Below, one piece after another: positions 41,533-51,448 of a DNA stretch of 64,000 bases. This DNA comes from Massilia sp. Root418 (GTDB lineage Bacteria > Pseudomonadota > Gammaproteobacteria > Burkholderiales > Burkholderiaceae_D). Made by a program: the position numbers and the translations under genes. The stretch's first letter is position 1. Every line of letters starts with the position of its first letter. Location: NCBI RefSeq assembly GCF_001425265.1, contig NZ_LMEC01000021.1, positions 434,001 to 498,000 of the forward strand, given 5' to 3'. The notes beneath the pieces were generated by a model. It did not search any database and was not told the origin of the DNA. It worked only from the letters and a program-made list of their open reading frames with translations.

Positions 41533-44007
41533 ATGCAGAGAAATCACGTCCTCGCAGTAGCCATCGCCTCGCTGTTCGCCTCCGGCCACGCCGCCGCGCA
41601 AACTGCCCCAGCTTCCTCCGACAACGCCGCCACCGTGGTCGTCACCGGCACCCGGGTTGCCAACCGCACCGCGCTCGATACCGCCTCCCCGGTCGACATC
41701 ATCGGCGCCGACGCCATCAAGAACACCGGCGTGCCCGAGATCGCGCAAGCGCTGTCGGTGGCCCTGCCTTCGCTGAACTTCCCGCGTCCCGGCCTGGCCG
41801 ACGGCACCGACACCGTGCGCCCCGCCACCCTGCGCGGCCTGGCGCCGGACCAGACCCTGGTGCTGGTGAACTCCAAGCGCCGCCACACCTCCTCGCTGGT
41901 GAACCTGAACGGCACCATCGGCCGCGGCTCGTCCTCGGTGGACATGAACACCATCCCGGTGGCGATGCTGAAAAATATCGAAGTGCTGCGCGACGGCGCC
42001 TCGGCCCAATACGGCTCGGACGCCATCGCCGGCGTGGTCAACCTGCGCCTGCGCACCGACAAGACCGGCGGCGAATTCACCGCCACCTATGGCCAGCGCC
42101 GCACCGAATACGACTTCGTCGCCGGCGCGCTGCCCGCCGGCGCCACCTGGGGTACCGAGACCTCGCGCAAGCGCAACGACGGCGGCACCGCCACCGTCAG
42201 CGGCTGGAAGGGCCTGGCGCTGGGCGACAGCGGCTACCTCACCATCGCGGCCGAATACAAGGACCAGGAGCACACCGAGCGCAGCGGCTACGACGTGCGC
42301 CAGCAATACCCGCTGGTGAACGGCGCCTTCGACCCGCGCGAAAAGACCATCAACCGCTTCAACGCCTGGTACGGCGAGCCTGAGCTGAAGCAGTCCACCG
42401 TGTTCGCCAACGCCGGCTACGCGCTGGAGGGCGGCGCCAAGCTGTACGGCTGGACCAGCTACCAGAAGCGCGAAGCGCGTTCGGCCGGCTTCTTCCGCCG
42501 CGCCCTGCAGGACCAGAACATCATCGCGGTCTACCCGGACGGCTTCCTGCCCATCATCGCGCCGGACGTGGACGACTACAGCGCCACGGGCGGCGTGACC
42601 TGGCAAGCCGGCGCGTGGGACATGGACGCCTCGATTGGCTACGGCAAGAACAAGATGCAGTACACCATCGAGAACACGCTGAACCGCTCCATCGGCCCCT
42701 CCAGCAAGACCCAGTTCGACGCGGGCGGCTTCTGGTACGACCAGCTGACCTTGAACCTGTCCGGCGTGCGCCAGGTCGAGGTGGGCCTGGCTTCGCCGCT
42801 GAACGTGGCGGTGGGCGCCGAAGCGCGCCGCGAAGGGTATAAACTGTTTGCCGGCGAGCCGGACTCGTGGCGCTACGGCGGCCAGGTGCTGGCCAACGGC
42901 ACGCCTGCCGCGCCGGGCGCCCAGGTGTTCCCTGGCTTCCGTCCGGCCGACGCCTCGGACAATTCGCGCAAGGCCTACAGCGCCTACGTGGACCTGGAGG
43001 CCAACCTGACCAAGCAGTTCCTCGGTTCGGTGGCCATCCGCGGCGAACACTTCTCCGACTTCGGTAACAGCGTGTCGGGCAAGCTGGCCGGCCGCTACGA
43101 CTTCGTGCCCGAGTTCGCGCTGCGCGGCTCGGTGCAGAACGGCTTCCGCGCGCCGTCGCCGCAGCAGCAGTTCTTCACGTCGACCTCGACCAACTTCATC
43201 AACGGCGTGCCGTTCGAGATCACCACCTTCAAGCCTAGCCACCCGGCCGCCATCGCGCTGGGCGCCAAGCCGCTGGACGCCGAGAAATCGGTCAACTTCT
43301 CGCTCGGTTCGGTGATGCGCTTCGGCGCGGTGAGCGTGACGGCGGACGCCTTCCACATCAAGATCAAGGACCGCATCGTGCTGTCCGAGAACCTGACCGC
43401 GGCCAATGTGCGCGACTTCCTCACCAAGCAAGGCTTCATCGGCGTGGGCGGCGGACGCTTCTTCATCAACGGCGTGGACACCACCACCAAGGGCATCGAC
43501 GTGGTCACCAGCTGGCCGGTGCAGACCAACGGCTACGGCAAGCTCGACTTCACCGTGGCCGGCAACTACACCAAGACCGACGTCACCAAGGTGCCGGTCA
43601 CGGCGCAGCTGGCCGCGCTGTCGCCGGCGCCGGTGCTGTTCGACCGCGTCAACGTGCTGACCTTCACGGACGGCACGCCGAAGACCAAGTTCATCGGCAG
43701 CAGCACCTGGTCCCACGGACCGTTCGGCCTGACCGCGCGCGCCACGCGCTACGGCAAGATCCTGGCGCCGGGCACAGCGGCCAACCTGGACTTCTGGCTG
43801 AGCGCCAAGACGCTGGTGGACCTGGAAGGGCGCTATGCCATCACCAAGAAGCTGCAACTGGCGGTGGGCGCGGACAACTTGTTCGACCAGTACCCTGACG
43901 CCTACCCGGCCAATCTGAACACGACCGGCAACGCCCCGTACTCGAACTACTCCCCGTTCGGCCGCTCGGGACGCTACGTGTACGCCCGCCTGAACTACAC
44001 GCTGTAG
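41533..44007 (+). CDS. TonB-dependent outer-membrane receptor
   Basis: This 824-residue receptor has signal peptide 1-23 (AAA before Gln). The ATG at 41533 follows CAGGAG. The plug domain begins VVVTGTRVANRTALDTASPVDI and includes TLRGLAPDQTLVLVNSKRRH and LRDGASAQYGSDAIAGVVNL. The barrel ends NLFDQYPDAYPAN and a C-terminal YARLNYTL. The ligand is not readable. The preceding gene is a TAXI protein and the following repeats separate it from the rhodanese gene; no ABC or regulator genes are attached. Confidence 0.93.
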   Translation: MQRNHVLAVAIASLFASGHAAAQTAPASSDNAATVVVTGTRVANRTALDTASPVDIIGADAIKNTGVPEIAQALSVALPSLNFPRPGLADGTDTVRPATLRGLAPDQTLVLVNSKRRHTSSLVNLNGTIGRGSSSVDMNTIPVAMLKNIEVLRDGASAQYGSDAIAGVVNLRLRTDKTGGEFTATYGQRRTEYDFVAGALPAGATWGTETSRKRNDGGTATVSGWKGLALGDSGYLTIAAEYKDQEHTERSGYDVRQQYPLVNGAFDPREKTINRFNAWYGEPELKQSTVFANAGYALEGGAKLYGWTSYQKREARSAGFFRRALQDQNIIAVYPDGFLPIIAPDVDDYSATGGVTWQAGAWDMDASIGYGKNKMQYTIENTLNRSIGPSSKTQFDAGGFWYDQLTLNLSGVRQVEVGLASPLNVAVGAEARREGYKLFAGEPDSWRYGGQVLANGTPAAPGAQVFPGFRPADASDNSRKAYSAYVDLEANLTKQFLGSVAIRGEHFSDFGNSVSGKLAGRYDFVPEFALRGSVQNGFRAPSPQQQFFTSTSTNFINGVPFEITTFKPSHPAAIALGAKPLDAEKSVNFSLGSVMRFGAVSVTADAFHIKIKDRIVLSENLTAANVRDFLTKQGFIGVGGGRFFINGVDTTTKGIDVVTSWPVQTNGYGKLDFTVAGNYTKTDVTKVPVTAQLAALSPAPVLFDRVNVLTFTDGTPKTKFIGSSTWSHGPFGLTARATRYGKILAPGTAANLDFWLSAKTLVDLEGRYAITKKLQLAVGADNLFDQYPDAYPANLNTTGNAPYSNYSPFGRSGRYVYARLNYTL

Positions 44008-44029
44008 TGTAGTTGCGGCTCGGCGGCTC

Positions 44030-44197
44030 GGCGGGTTACGCACTGCGTGCTAACCCGCCCTACGTGCCGCGCCCCCTCGAAAATGGGGTCAGGGTTAATT
44101 TTCGAGGAAATGTTTCCTCGAAAATTAACCCTGACCCCATTTTTGGTATATCGGCATGTCCGTAGGGCGGGTTAGGCGTGCAACGCCGTAACCCGCC
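44030..44197. repeat. Paired family B units flanking a family A palindrome, locus 4
   Basis: Family B unit one (44030-44064) and unit two (44161-44197) are inverted relative to each other, as at the other loci. They enclose a perfect family A palindrome (44080-44143). The whole block lies between a convergent TonB receptor gene and the rhodanese gene. Confidence 0.92.
44080..44143. repeat. Long palindrome, family A copy 2 (31-bp perfect arms, 2-base loop)
   Basis: The arms at 44080-44110 and 44113-44143 are perfectly complementary with a TG loop. The outer 21 bases (AAAATGGGGTCAGGGTTAATT) equal those of the copy at 16852, whereas the inner 10 bases differ on both arms so that pairing is kept. 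Confidence 0.93.
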
Positions 44198-44220
44198 GTA
44201 ACCGCAGCCGCCGCAGCCGC

Positions 44221-44679
44221 CTACGCGCCCAGCCAGGGCAGGCCGGCCTTGCACCAGCCGCCCACCTGCTTGCGGTGGCCTTCTGCGTCCTTGTCTCCCT
44301 CAAACCCTTCCAGGATGTCGTAGCACTGCGTGTAGCCGTGCTCGGTGGCCAGCTTGGCCGCGTGGCGCGAGCGCACGCCGGAACGGCACAGGAACAGCAG
44401 TACTTCGTCCTTGTTCGCCACCGCGGCCAGTTGCTCGATGAATTGGGGGTTGGGCACGCCGCCAGGATACGTGCTCCATTGCACTGCACCATGCTGGGAC
44501 GCCGGAATGGCCACCCGGCCCACCCAGTCGCGCTCGGCATTGGTGCGCACATCGATCAGTTTGACCCCGCTGTCCGCACTCAGCAGCGTGTGCGCTTCGG
44601 CCGGCGTCACGGCGCCGGCATAGGGCAGGGCGGCGTCGCGGCTGCGCGCCCGGGCGAGGATCTCGGTAATAGTGCTCAT
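44221..44679 (-). CDS. Rhodanese-like domain protein
   Basis: This 152-residue single rhodanese domain has the active-site loop LFLCRSGVRSR (Cys98), suited to sulfur transfer as a persulfide. The start at 44679 gives MSTITEILARARSR; longer readings run into the glnA control region. It is divergent from glnA, and the NtrC-type sites lie between the two, so nitrogen control of this gene is possible. Confidence 0.9.
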   Translation of the reverse strand: MSTITEILARARSRDAALPYAGAVTPAEAHTLLSADSGVKLIDVRTNAERDWVGRVAIPASQHGAVQWSTYPGGVPNPQFIEQLAAVANKDEVLLFLCRSGVRSRHAAKLATEHGYTQCYDILEGFEGDKDAEGHRKQVGGWCKAGLPWLGA

Positions 44680-44748
44680 GGCGATTTTTTCCCAATCGGC
44701 TGTCAATATTGCGTTTATTATAGTGCCCGATCGTCCACGGAAGTTTTT

Positions 44749-44860
44749 TGCACCAAGCTGATGCATTTTTTCGAATCGTCAATATTTCGCACCGAAAGCG
44801 TGCAAAATTTACGGTTTGCACCAACAAGGTGCGTGTTTGATTATGCGCAAAAGTAGTGCA
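44749..44860 (+). promoter_or_regulatory. Four NtrC-type operators upstream of glnA
   Basis: These sites match TGCACC-N5-GGTGCA. They are TGCACC-AAGCT-GATGCA at 44749-44765, CGCACC-GAAAG-CGTGCA at 44788-44804, TGCACC-AACAA-GGTGCG at 44817-44833 and TGCGCA-AAAGT-AGTGCA at 44844-44860. The third is the best match. They precede the sigma-54 element, the arrangement expected for an NtrC-activated glnA promoter, and ntrC itself is encoded downstream. Confidence 0.82.
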
Positions 44861-44875
44861 AGAGGGTAAATCTTC

Positions 44876-44890
44876 TGGCACGCTTCCTGC
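44876..44890 (+). promoter_or_regulatory. Sigma-54 promoter of glnA
   Basis: TGGCACG-CTTC-CTGC keeps the strict GG-N10-GC spacing (GG at 44877-44878, GC at 44889-44890). It lies 71 bases before the glnA start, just after the NtrC-type sites. Confidence 0.88.
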
Positions 44891-44961
44891 TTAATAGATT
44901 GACGAGTTTCAAGCTGCACGCAACAGCGTGGGCTGCCCCACTTTTTCACTAGGAGAGACGC

Positions 44962-46377
44962 ATGGCACTGACCGCCGCAGAAGTATTGAAAATGGTACAA
45001 GATAACGAAGTGAAATTCGTTGATTTCCGCTTTGCTGACACCCGCGGCAAAGAACAGCACGTCACCGTGCCTGTATCGCACTTCGATATCGACAAGTTCG
45101 AATCCGGTCACGCCTTCGACGGCTCCTCGATCGCCGGCTGGAAGGGCATCGAAGCATCCGACATGATCCTGCTGCCTGATCCGGCTACCGCGAACATCGA
45201 CCCGTTCATGGAAGAGACCACCCTGTTCATGCAGTGCGACGTGATCGAACCGTCGGACGGCAAAGGTTACGACCGCGACCCACGCTCCATCGCCAAGCGC
45301 GCTGAAGCCTACCTGAAATCGTCCGGCCTGGGCGACACCGCCTACTTCGGTCCCGAGCCAGAGTTCTTCATCTTCGATTCCGTCAAATGGAAAATCGACA
45401 TGTCGGGCGCCAAGGTGCAGATCGACTCCGACGAAGCTTCCTGGTCGACCGACAAGGACATCGAAGGCGGCAACAGCGGCCACCGTCCTACCGTCAAGGG
45501 CGGCTACTTCCCAGTGCCACCAGTGGACTCCTTCCAGGACATGCGTTCGGAAATGTGCCTGATCCTGGAATCGCTGGGCATCCCGGTTGAAGTGCACCAC
45601 CACGAAGTGGCCGGCGCCGGCCAGAACGAAATCGGCACCAAGTTCTCGACCCTGGTCGAGCGCGCCGACTGGACCCAGAACCTGAAATACGTGGTCTGGA
45701 ACGTGGCCCACAGCTATGGCAAAACCGCCACCTTCATGCCGAAGCCTATCGTTGGCGACAACGGTTCGGGCATGCACGTGCACCAGTCGATCTGGAAAGA
45801 CGGCAAGAACCTGTTCGCCGGCGACGGCTATGCCGGCCTGTCCGACTTCGCGCTGTACTACATCGGCGGCATCATCAAGCACGCCAAGGCGCTGAACGCC
45901 ATCACCAACCCAGGCACCAACTCGTACAAGCGCCTGGTGCCAGGCTACGAGGCGCCAGTGAAACTGGCTTACTCGGCACGCAACCGTTCGGCTTCGATCC
46001 GTATCCCGCACGTGGCCAATCCTAAGGGCCGCCGCATCGAAACCCGCTTCCCTGACCCACTGGCAAACCCATACCTGTGCTTCGCAGCACTGATGATGGC
46101 CGGCCTGGACGGCGTGCAGAACAAGATCCATCCGGGCGAAGCCGCATCGAAAGACCTGTACCATCTGCCACCGGAAGAAGACGCGCTGATCCCGACCGTC
46201 TGCGCTTCGCTGGAAGAGGCTCTGGATCACCTGAACAAGGACCGCGAGTTCCTGACCCGCGGCGGCGTGTTCACCGATTCGATGATCGATGCCTACATCG
46301 AACTGAAGATGACCGAAGTGACCCGCATGCGCATGACCACGCACCCGGTCGAATTCGACATGTACTACTCGCTGTAA
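44962..46377 (+). CDS. glnA: Glutamine synthetase, type I
   Basis: This 471-residue enzyme makes glutamine from glutamate, ammonia and ATP as a dodecamer. The DFRFAD start, FDGSSIAGW, the glutamate site (EVAGAGQNEIGTKF) and the ATP-binding KPIVGDNGSGMHVHQS are intact. Tyr400 in KDLYHLPPEE is the adenylylation site, so activity should be controlled by GlnE. AGGAGAG precedes the ATG. Expression is likely driven by the sigma-54 promoter and NtrC sites just upstream. It is followed by an intrinsic terminator. Confidence 0.98.
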   Translation: MALTAAEVLKMVQDNEVKFVDFRFADTRGKEQHVTVPVSHFDIDKFESGHAFDGSSIAGWKGIEASDMILLPDPATANIDPFMEETTLFMQCDVIEPSDGKGYDRDPRSIAKRAEAYLKSSGLGDTAYFGPEPEFFIFDSVKWKIDMSGAKVQIDSDEASWSTDKDIEGGNSGHRPTVKGGYFPVPPVDSFQDMRSEMCLILESLGIPVEVHHHEVAGAGQNEIGTKFSTLVERADWTQNLKYVVWNVAHSYGKTATFMPKPIVGDNGSGMHVHQSIWKDGKNLFAGDGYAGLSDFALYYIGGIIKHAKALNAITNPGTNSYKRLVPGYEAPVKLAYSARNRSASIRIPHVANPKGRRIETRFPDPLANPYLCFAALMMAGLDGVQNKIHPGEAASKDLYHLPPEEDALIPTVCASLEEALDHLNKDREFLTRGGVFTDSMIDAYIELKMTEVTRMRMTTHPVEFDMYYSL

Positions 46378-46416
46378 TCAGCGGCAGTGCCGGCCCCCGG
46401 GCCGGCCTGCAACCAG

Positions 46417-46453
46417 ACGCGAGGACAGCAGCTGCTCTCCTCGCGTTTTTTTT
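46417..46453 (+). terminator. Intrinsic terminator after glnA
   Basis: ACGCGAGGA and TCCTCGCGT form a 9-bp stem, with a CAGCAGCTG-containing loop, followed by a run of eight T. It lies 40 bases after the glnA stop. Confidence 0.9.
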
Positions 46454-46476
46454 ACCGGATGTTGTATAGTCGGGGC

Positions 46477-46968
46477 ATGACTACCTGGAATTTCGCACCT
46501 TTCGTTTTGTTGTTCGCCACCAGCGCAGCCTTGGCCCAGGGACAGATTTTCCTGTGCGTGGACGCCAGCGGCCACAAGGAACTGACCGACAGCCGCAAGC
46601 ACGCCTCCTGCAGGGCGCTGGACATCCCGGGCGCGATCCCGGCGCCGGCGCGGCGCGCGGAGAGCGCGCGGCCGAGGGCGCCGGCGGCCAGCCCGGCCGC
46701 CACGCCGGACAGCTTCCCGCGCGTCGACAGCAGCGAGCAGAAGGCGCGCGACGCCGACCGCCGCGCGATCCTGATGGAGGAGCTCAACGGCGAGCAGGCC
46801 AAGCTCAATGAACTGCGCAAGGAGTTCAACAACGGCGAGCCGGAGCGGCGCGGGGACGAGCGCAATTACGCGAAATACCAGGAGCGCGTGGCCAGCCTGA
46901 AGGACAGCATCAGCCGGTCCGAAAAGAACGTGGAAGCGCTCAAGCGCGAGATCCAGAACATCCGCTGA
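46477..46968 (+). CDS. Exported DUF4124-like protein with C-terminal coiled coil
   Basis: This 163-residue protein starts at the ATG at 46477, and residues 1-20 form a signal peptide (LAQ). The first 50 mature residues (QIFLCVDASGHKELTDSRKHASC) resemble the DUF4124 module with two cysteines. A Pro/Ala-rich linker follows. The last ~70 residues (KARDADRRAILMEELNGEQAKLNELRKEF) are a predicted coiled coil. Function unknown. It sits between glnA and ntrB, a position also seen in relatives, and could be co-transcribed with ntrBC. Confidence 0.75.
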   Translation: MTTWNFAPFVLLFATSAALAQGQIFLCVDASGHKELTDSRKHASCRALDIPGAIPAPARRAESARPRAPAASPAATPDSFPRVDSSEQKARDADRRAILMEELNGEQAKLNELRKEFNNGEPERRGDERNYAKYQERVASLKDSISRSEKNVEALKREIQNIR

Positions 46969-47013
46969 GATCCTGCCGCAGGGCGCATCCGCAAGCATCC
47001 CAAGGGGAGGCAC

Positions 47014-48123
47014 ATGAGCATAGTCACCAATATCGCCCGCGCGGCGGCCGCCATGGCGCGCCCGCAATCGCTGGCCGGGCTGGAGCTGCTGGCCTCGGCC
47101 GTGATCCTGCTGGACGCGGACGGCCTGATCACCTACGTCAACGCGGCCGCCGAGAATCTGCTGGAGAGCTCGGTCAAGGCCTTGTCGCGCCAGAAGTTCG
47201 CGGGCCTGTTTACCAATCCCGACGAGCTGGTGAACATCATCGCGCAGGCGCGCGAGCACACGTTTTCCGACCTGCGCCAGGACCTGACGCTGGAGCGCGC
47301 CGGCAAGGAGCCGCTGCAGGTGCACAGCATCGTCTCGGCGCTGGAAGACCCGCAAGGCGCCATCCTGATCGAGCTGCGCGAGAACGTGCAGCAGCTTAAG
47401 CTGGACCGCGAGGAGCGCATCCTGGACCAGAGCCAGGTCAACAAGGAGCTGATCCGCAACCTGGCGCACGAAATCAAGAACCCGCTGGGCGGCATCCGCG
47501 GCGCGGCGCAGCTGCTGGAGATGGAGCTGCCGCCGCTGCACCTGGCCGAGCTGCGCGAGTACACCCAGGTCATCATCAAGGAGGCCGACCGCCTGCAGAC
47601 CCTGGTGGACCGCCTGCTGGCGCCGCACCGCCGCCCGCACATCGTGGGCGACGTCAACATCCACGAAGTGTGCGAGCGCGTGCGCAGCCTGATCCTGGCC
47701 GAGTTCCCGTCCGGCCTGGCGATCCGGCGCGACTATGACGCCTCCATCCCCGAGTTCCGGGGCGACAAGGAACAGCTGATCCAGACCGTGCTCAACATTG
47801 CGCACAACGCCGCGCAGGCGCTCTCGCAGCGCATCGAGCAGGGCGACGCGGAGCTGGTGCTGAAGACGCGGGTGGCGCGCCAGGTGACCCTGGCCAAGGT
47901 CCGCTACAACCTGGCATTAGACTTGCATATCATTGACAATGGACCGGGTATCGCACCCCAGATCCGCGACCGCATTTTCTACCCGCTGGTGTCGGGACGG
48001 GAAGGCGGCAGCGGTTTGGGGCTGACCTTGGCGCAGACCTTTGTGCAGCAGCACATGGGCGTGATCGAGTGCGAGAGCCGGCCTGGATATACGGACTTCA
48101 GGATCTTGCTGCCCCTGCCATAA
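47014..48123 (+). CDS. ntrB: Nitrogen regulation sensor histidine kinase NtrB (GlnL)
   Basis: This 369-residue cytoplasmic kinase senses nitrogen status through PII. An N-terminal PAS-like domain (ILLDADGLITYVNAAAENLL) is followed by the H-box with His152 in NLAHEIKNPLGG. The N-box NIAHNAAQAL, DNGPGIAP and GGSGLGLTLA complete the ATP site. GGGGAGG lies before the ATG. It is directly followed by ntrC. Confidence 0.96.
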   Translation: MSIVTNIARAAAAMARPQSLAGLELLASAVILLDADGLITYVNAAAENLLESSVKALSRQKFAGLFTNPDELVNIIAQAREHTFSDLRQDLTLERAGKEPLQVHSIVSALEDPQGAILIELRENVQQLKLDREERILDQSQVNKELIRNLAHEIKNPLGGIRGAAQLLEMELPPLHLAELREYTQVIIKEADRLQTLVDRLLAPHRRPHIVGDVNIHEVCERVRSLILAEFPSGLAIRRDYDASIPEFRGDKEQLIQTVLNIAHNAAQALSQRIEQGDAELVLKTRVARQVTLAKVRYNLALDLHIIDNGPGIAPQIRDRIFYPLVSGREGGSGLGLTLAQTFVQQHMGVIECESRPGYTDFRILLPLP

Positions 48124-48191
48124 GCGGGCGCGGCCCGATGCCGGGTCCGGGTCCCTTGATTGACGATCCATCCGCGGGATACAAAGAACAC

Positions 48192-49760
<1,569 letters not shown>

Positions 49761-49829
49761 CGGCGCTCACGTGGCCATGCCGAAGGCGGCCATGCTAAGC
49801 TTCCGGCTTTATAGCGGAAGCGGTTCACC

Positions 49830-50801
49830 ATGCTGATCAATTGTGTTGCCTACCAGGACGGCCGCAAGCTGGCCGACGTCGCCGTGGAAGACATCAGCGA
49901 CTACGTCGCGCGCGGCGACTGCTTCGTCTGGGTGGCGCTGCGCGAAGGCGACGCGGCCGAGCTGGCCGTGATGCAGGAGGAGTTCGGCCTGCACGAGCTG
50001 GCAGTGGAAGACGCCAGCCGCGGCCACCAGCGCCCCAAGATCGAAGAATACGGCGACTCGCTGTTCGTGGTGGTCAAGACCATCGAGGCGAGCCCGGACG
50101 GCAACGAGCTGGTGGTGGGCGAGGTGGACGTGTTCGTCGGCCCCAACTACGTGCTGTCGAACCGCCAGAACGCCAGCCAGGACCTGCTGGGCGTGCGCGC
50201 CCGCGCCGAGCGCGAGCCGCACCTGCTCAAGCAGGGCCCGGCCTTCGTGCTGTACGCCGTGATGGACGCGGTGGTGGACCGCTATTTCCCCATTGCCGAC
50301 GCCATGGAAACCGAACTGGAACAGATCGAGGAGCGCATCTTCGTGCAGAGCGCCCAGCGCGACAACATCGAGCGCCTGTACGCGCTCAAGCGCAAGGCGC
50401 TGACCCTGCGCCACGCCGTGGCGCCGCTGCTGGACGCGGTGGGCAAACTGCACGGCGGCCGCGTGCCGGCCGTGTGCGCCGACACCCAGGAATACTTCCG
50501 CGACGTGCACGACCACCTGCTGCGCATCAGCGGCACCCTCGATTCCATCCGCGACACCATCAGCACGGCGATCCAGGTGCACTTGTCGATGGTGGCCATC
50601 GACGAGGGCGAGGTGAACAAGAAGTTGGCCGCCTACGCCGCCATTTTCGCGGTGATGACGGCGTTCGCCGGCATCTGGGGCATGAATTTCAAGTACATGC
50701 CCGAGCTCGATTCGCCCTACGGCTACCCGGCCGCGCTGCTGCTCATGGTCAGCGTTTGTTGTTATTTGTACAGAAGATTCCGCAAAGCGGGCTGGCTGTA
50801 A
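49830..50801 (+). CDS. corA: Magnesium/cobalt transporter CorA family
   Basis: This 323-residue protein has a long acidic cytoplasmic N-terminal domain and two C-terminal membrane segments. The signature GMN is at residues 284-286 (IWGMNFKYMPEL) at the end of TM1. It transports Mg2+ (and Co2+ or Ni2+) as a pentamer. It follows ntrC by 69 bases without a clear terminator. Confidence 0.95.
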   Translation: MLINCVAYQDGRKLADVAVEDISDYVARGDCFVWVALREGDAAELAVMQEEFGLHELAVEDASRGHQRPKIEEYGDSLFVVVKTIEASPDGNELVVGEVDVFVGPNYVLSNRQNASQDLLGVRARAEREPHLLKQGPAFVLYAVMDAVVDRYFPIADAMETELEQIEERIFVQSAQRDNIERLYALKRKALTLRHAVAPLLDAVGKLHGGRVPAVCADTQEYFRDVHDHLLRISGTLDSIRDTISTAIQVHLSMVAIDEGEVNKKLAAYAAIFAVMTAFAGIWGMNFKYMPELDSPYGYPAALLLMVSVCCYLYRRFRKAGWL

Positions 50802-51161
50802 CGAAACTGATTGTCACTACGCAGCCGAGCCATTAGTATCTTTTCGGTAGTAACCCGATAGTCTAAAATTTCCTAACGGTAACGTTCGGCTGGTGCTGTA
50901 CGCCTTGAGAAAAGGTGCGGCAGATAAAGTTCCTTTGCCTTATTGTTAATCAGAATATCCTTATTCATTTAATTGACGCTGACCGTACAAAATACGGTTT
51001 TGGCCTAATTGAAGAAACGCCGGTGAATTACGCTTTTAGCGAAACGATATTCGCATAAGCTAATGCGAAGTTTGTCCGGTGCTGCGCCGCAGCGATTATC
51101 TCCCCAGTTCACAATTCCCCTGCTGCGGCGTCCCCGATTTTACGCTTCCCCCTATGAGAAA

Positions 51162-51199
51162 TGCGCCACGCGGGTGCGGCAATGCACCATGCGGGTGCG
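51162..51199 (+). promoter_or_regulatory. Two tandem NtrC-type operators
   Basis: TGCGCC-ACGCG-GGTGCG (51162-51178) and TGCACC-ATGCG-GGTGCG (51183-51199) both match GC(A/G)CC-N5-GGTGC. They are 21 bases apart centre to centre, two helical turns, which favours cooperative binding. They lie about 250-285 bases before the receptor start. Confidence 0.6.
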
Positions 51200-51375
51200 C
51201 TCCAGCGAGCGTGAAATATATATCGTCCGATAACGATGTCGCAAAAATACATCAATACAATTCGATAGTTGACACTCCAAATCGCGCCGTGTTTTGATTG
51301 CTGCTTGCTAAAAACATCAAAACTGAATTTGGCAAATTTTCGCAACAGCGAAAGATTGAGTGGTACCGCCGCAAA

Positions 51376-51432
51376 CAGCCGACCGGGAATCGGCTGCTAT
51401 AAATCGAACGGCCGCCTTACCGGGCGGCTTTT
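51376..51432 (+). promoter_or_regulatory. Two hairpins, the second followed by T-run, in the receptor leader
   Basis: CAGCCGA/TCGGCTG (51376-51396) forms a 7-bp stem with a 7-base loop. GCCGCC/GGCGGC (51411-51428) forms a 6-bp stem followed by TTTT, ending 16 bases before the ATG at 51449. The second has the form of an intrinsic terminator, so the leader could control expression by attenuation, or the hairpins may simply end transcription from upstream. Confidence 0.5.
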
Positions 51433-51448
51433 AATTGGGAAAAACCAC

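Larger units (their letters stand above)
50802..51448 (+). other. 647-base non-coding region upstream of a TonB receptor gene
   Basis: No gene or known riboswitch could be recognised. It holds two tandem NtrC-type sites (51162-51199), a TTGACA at 51269-51274 without a good -10 box, an ATCGT-CCGATA-ACGAT inverted repeat near 51226-51241, and two hairpins just before the start codon. GC drops markedly in the middle (about 50900-51050 and 51220-51360), as expected of control DNA. Confidence 0.7.

Noticed and set aside
41512..44043. Open frame of 843 codons antisense to a TonB receptor
   Set aside because: It is a mirror of a gene with signal peptide, plug and barrel; composition is low complexity with no recognisable fold.
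50802..51448. Known riboswitch (for example cobalamin) in the long receptor leader
   Set aside because: I found no conserved core box of a known class. Only the two hairpins and NtrC-type sites can be supported.
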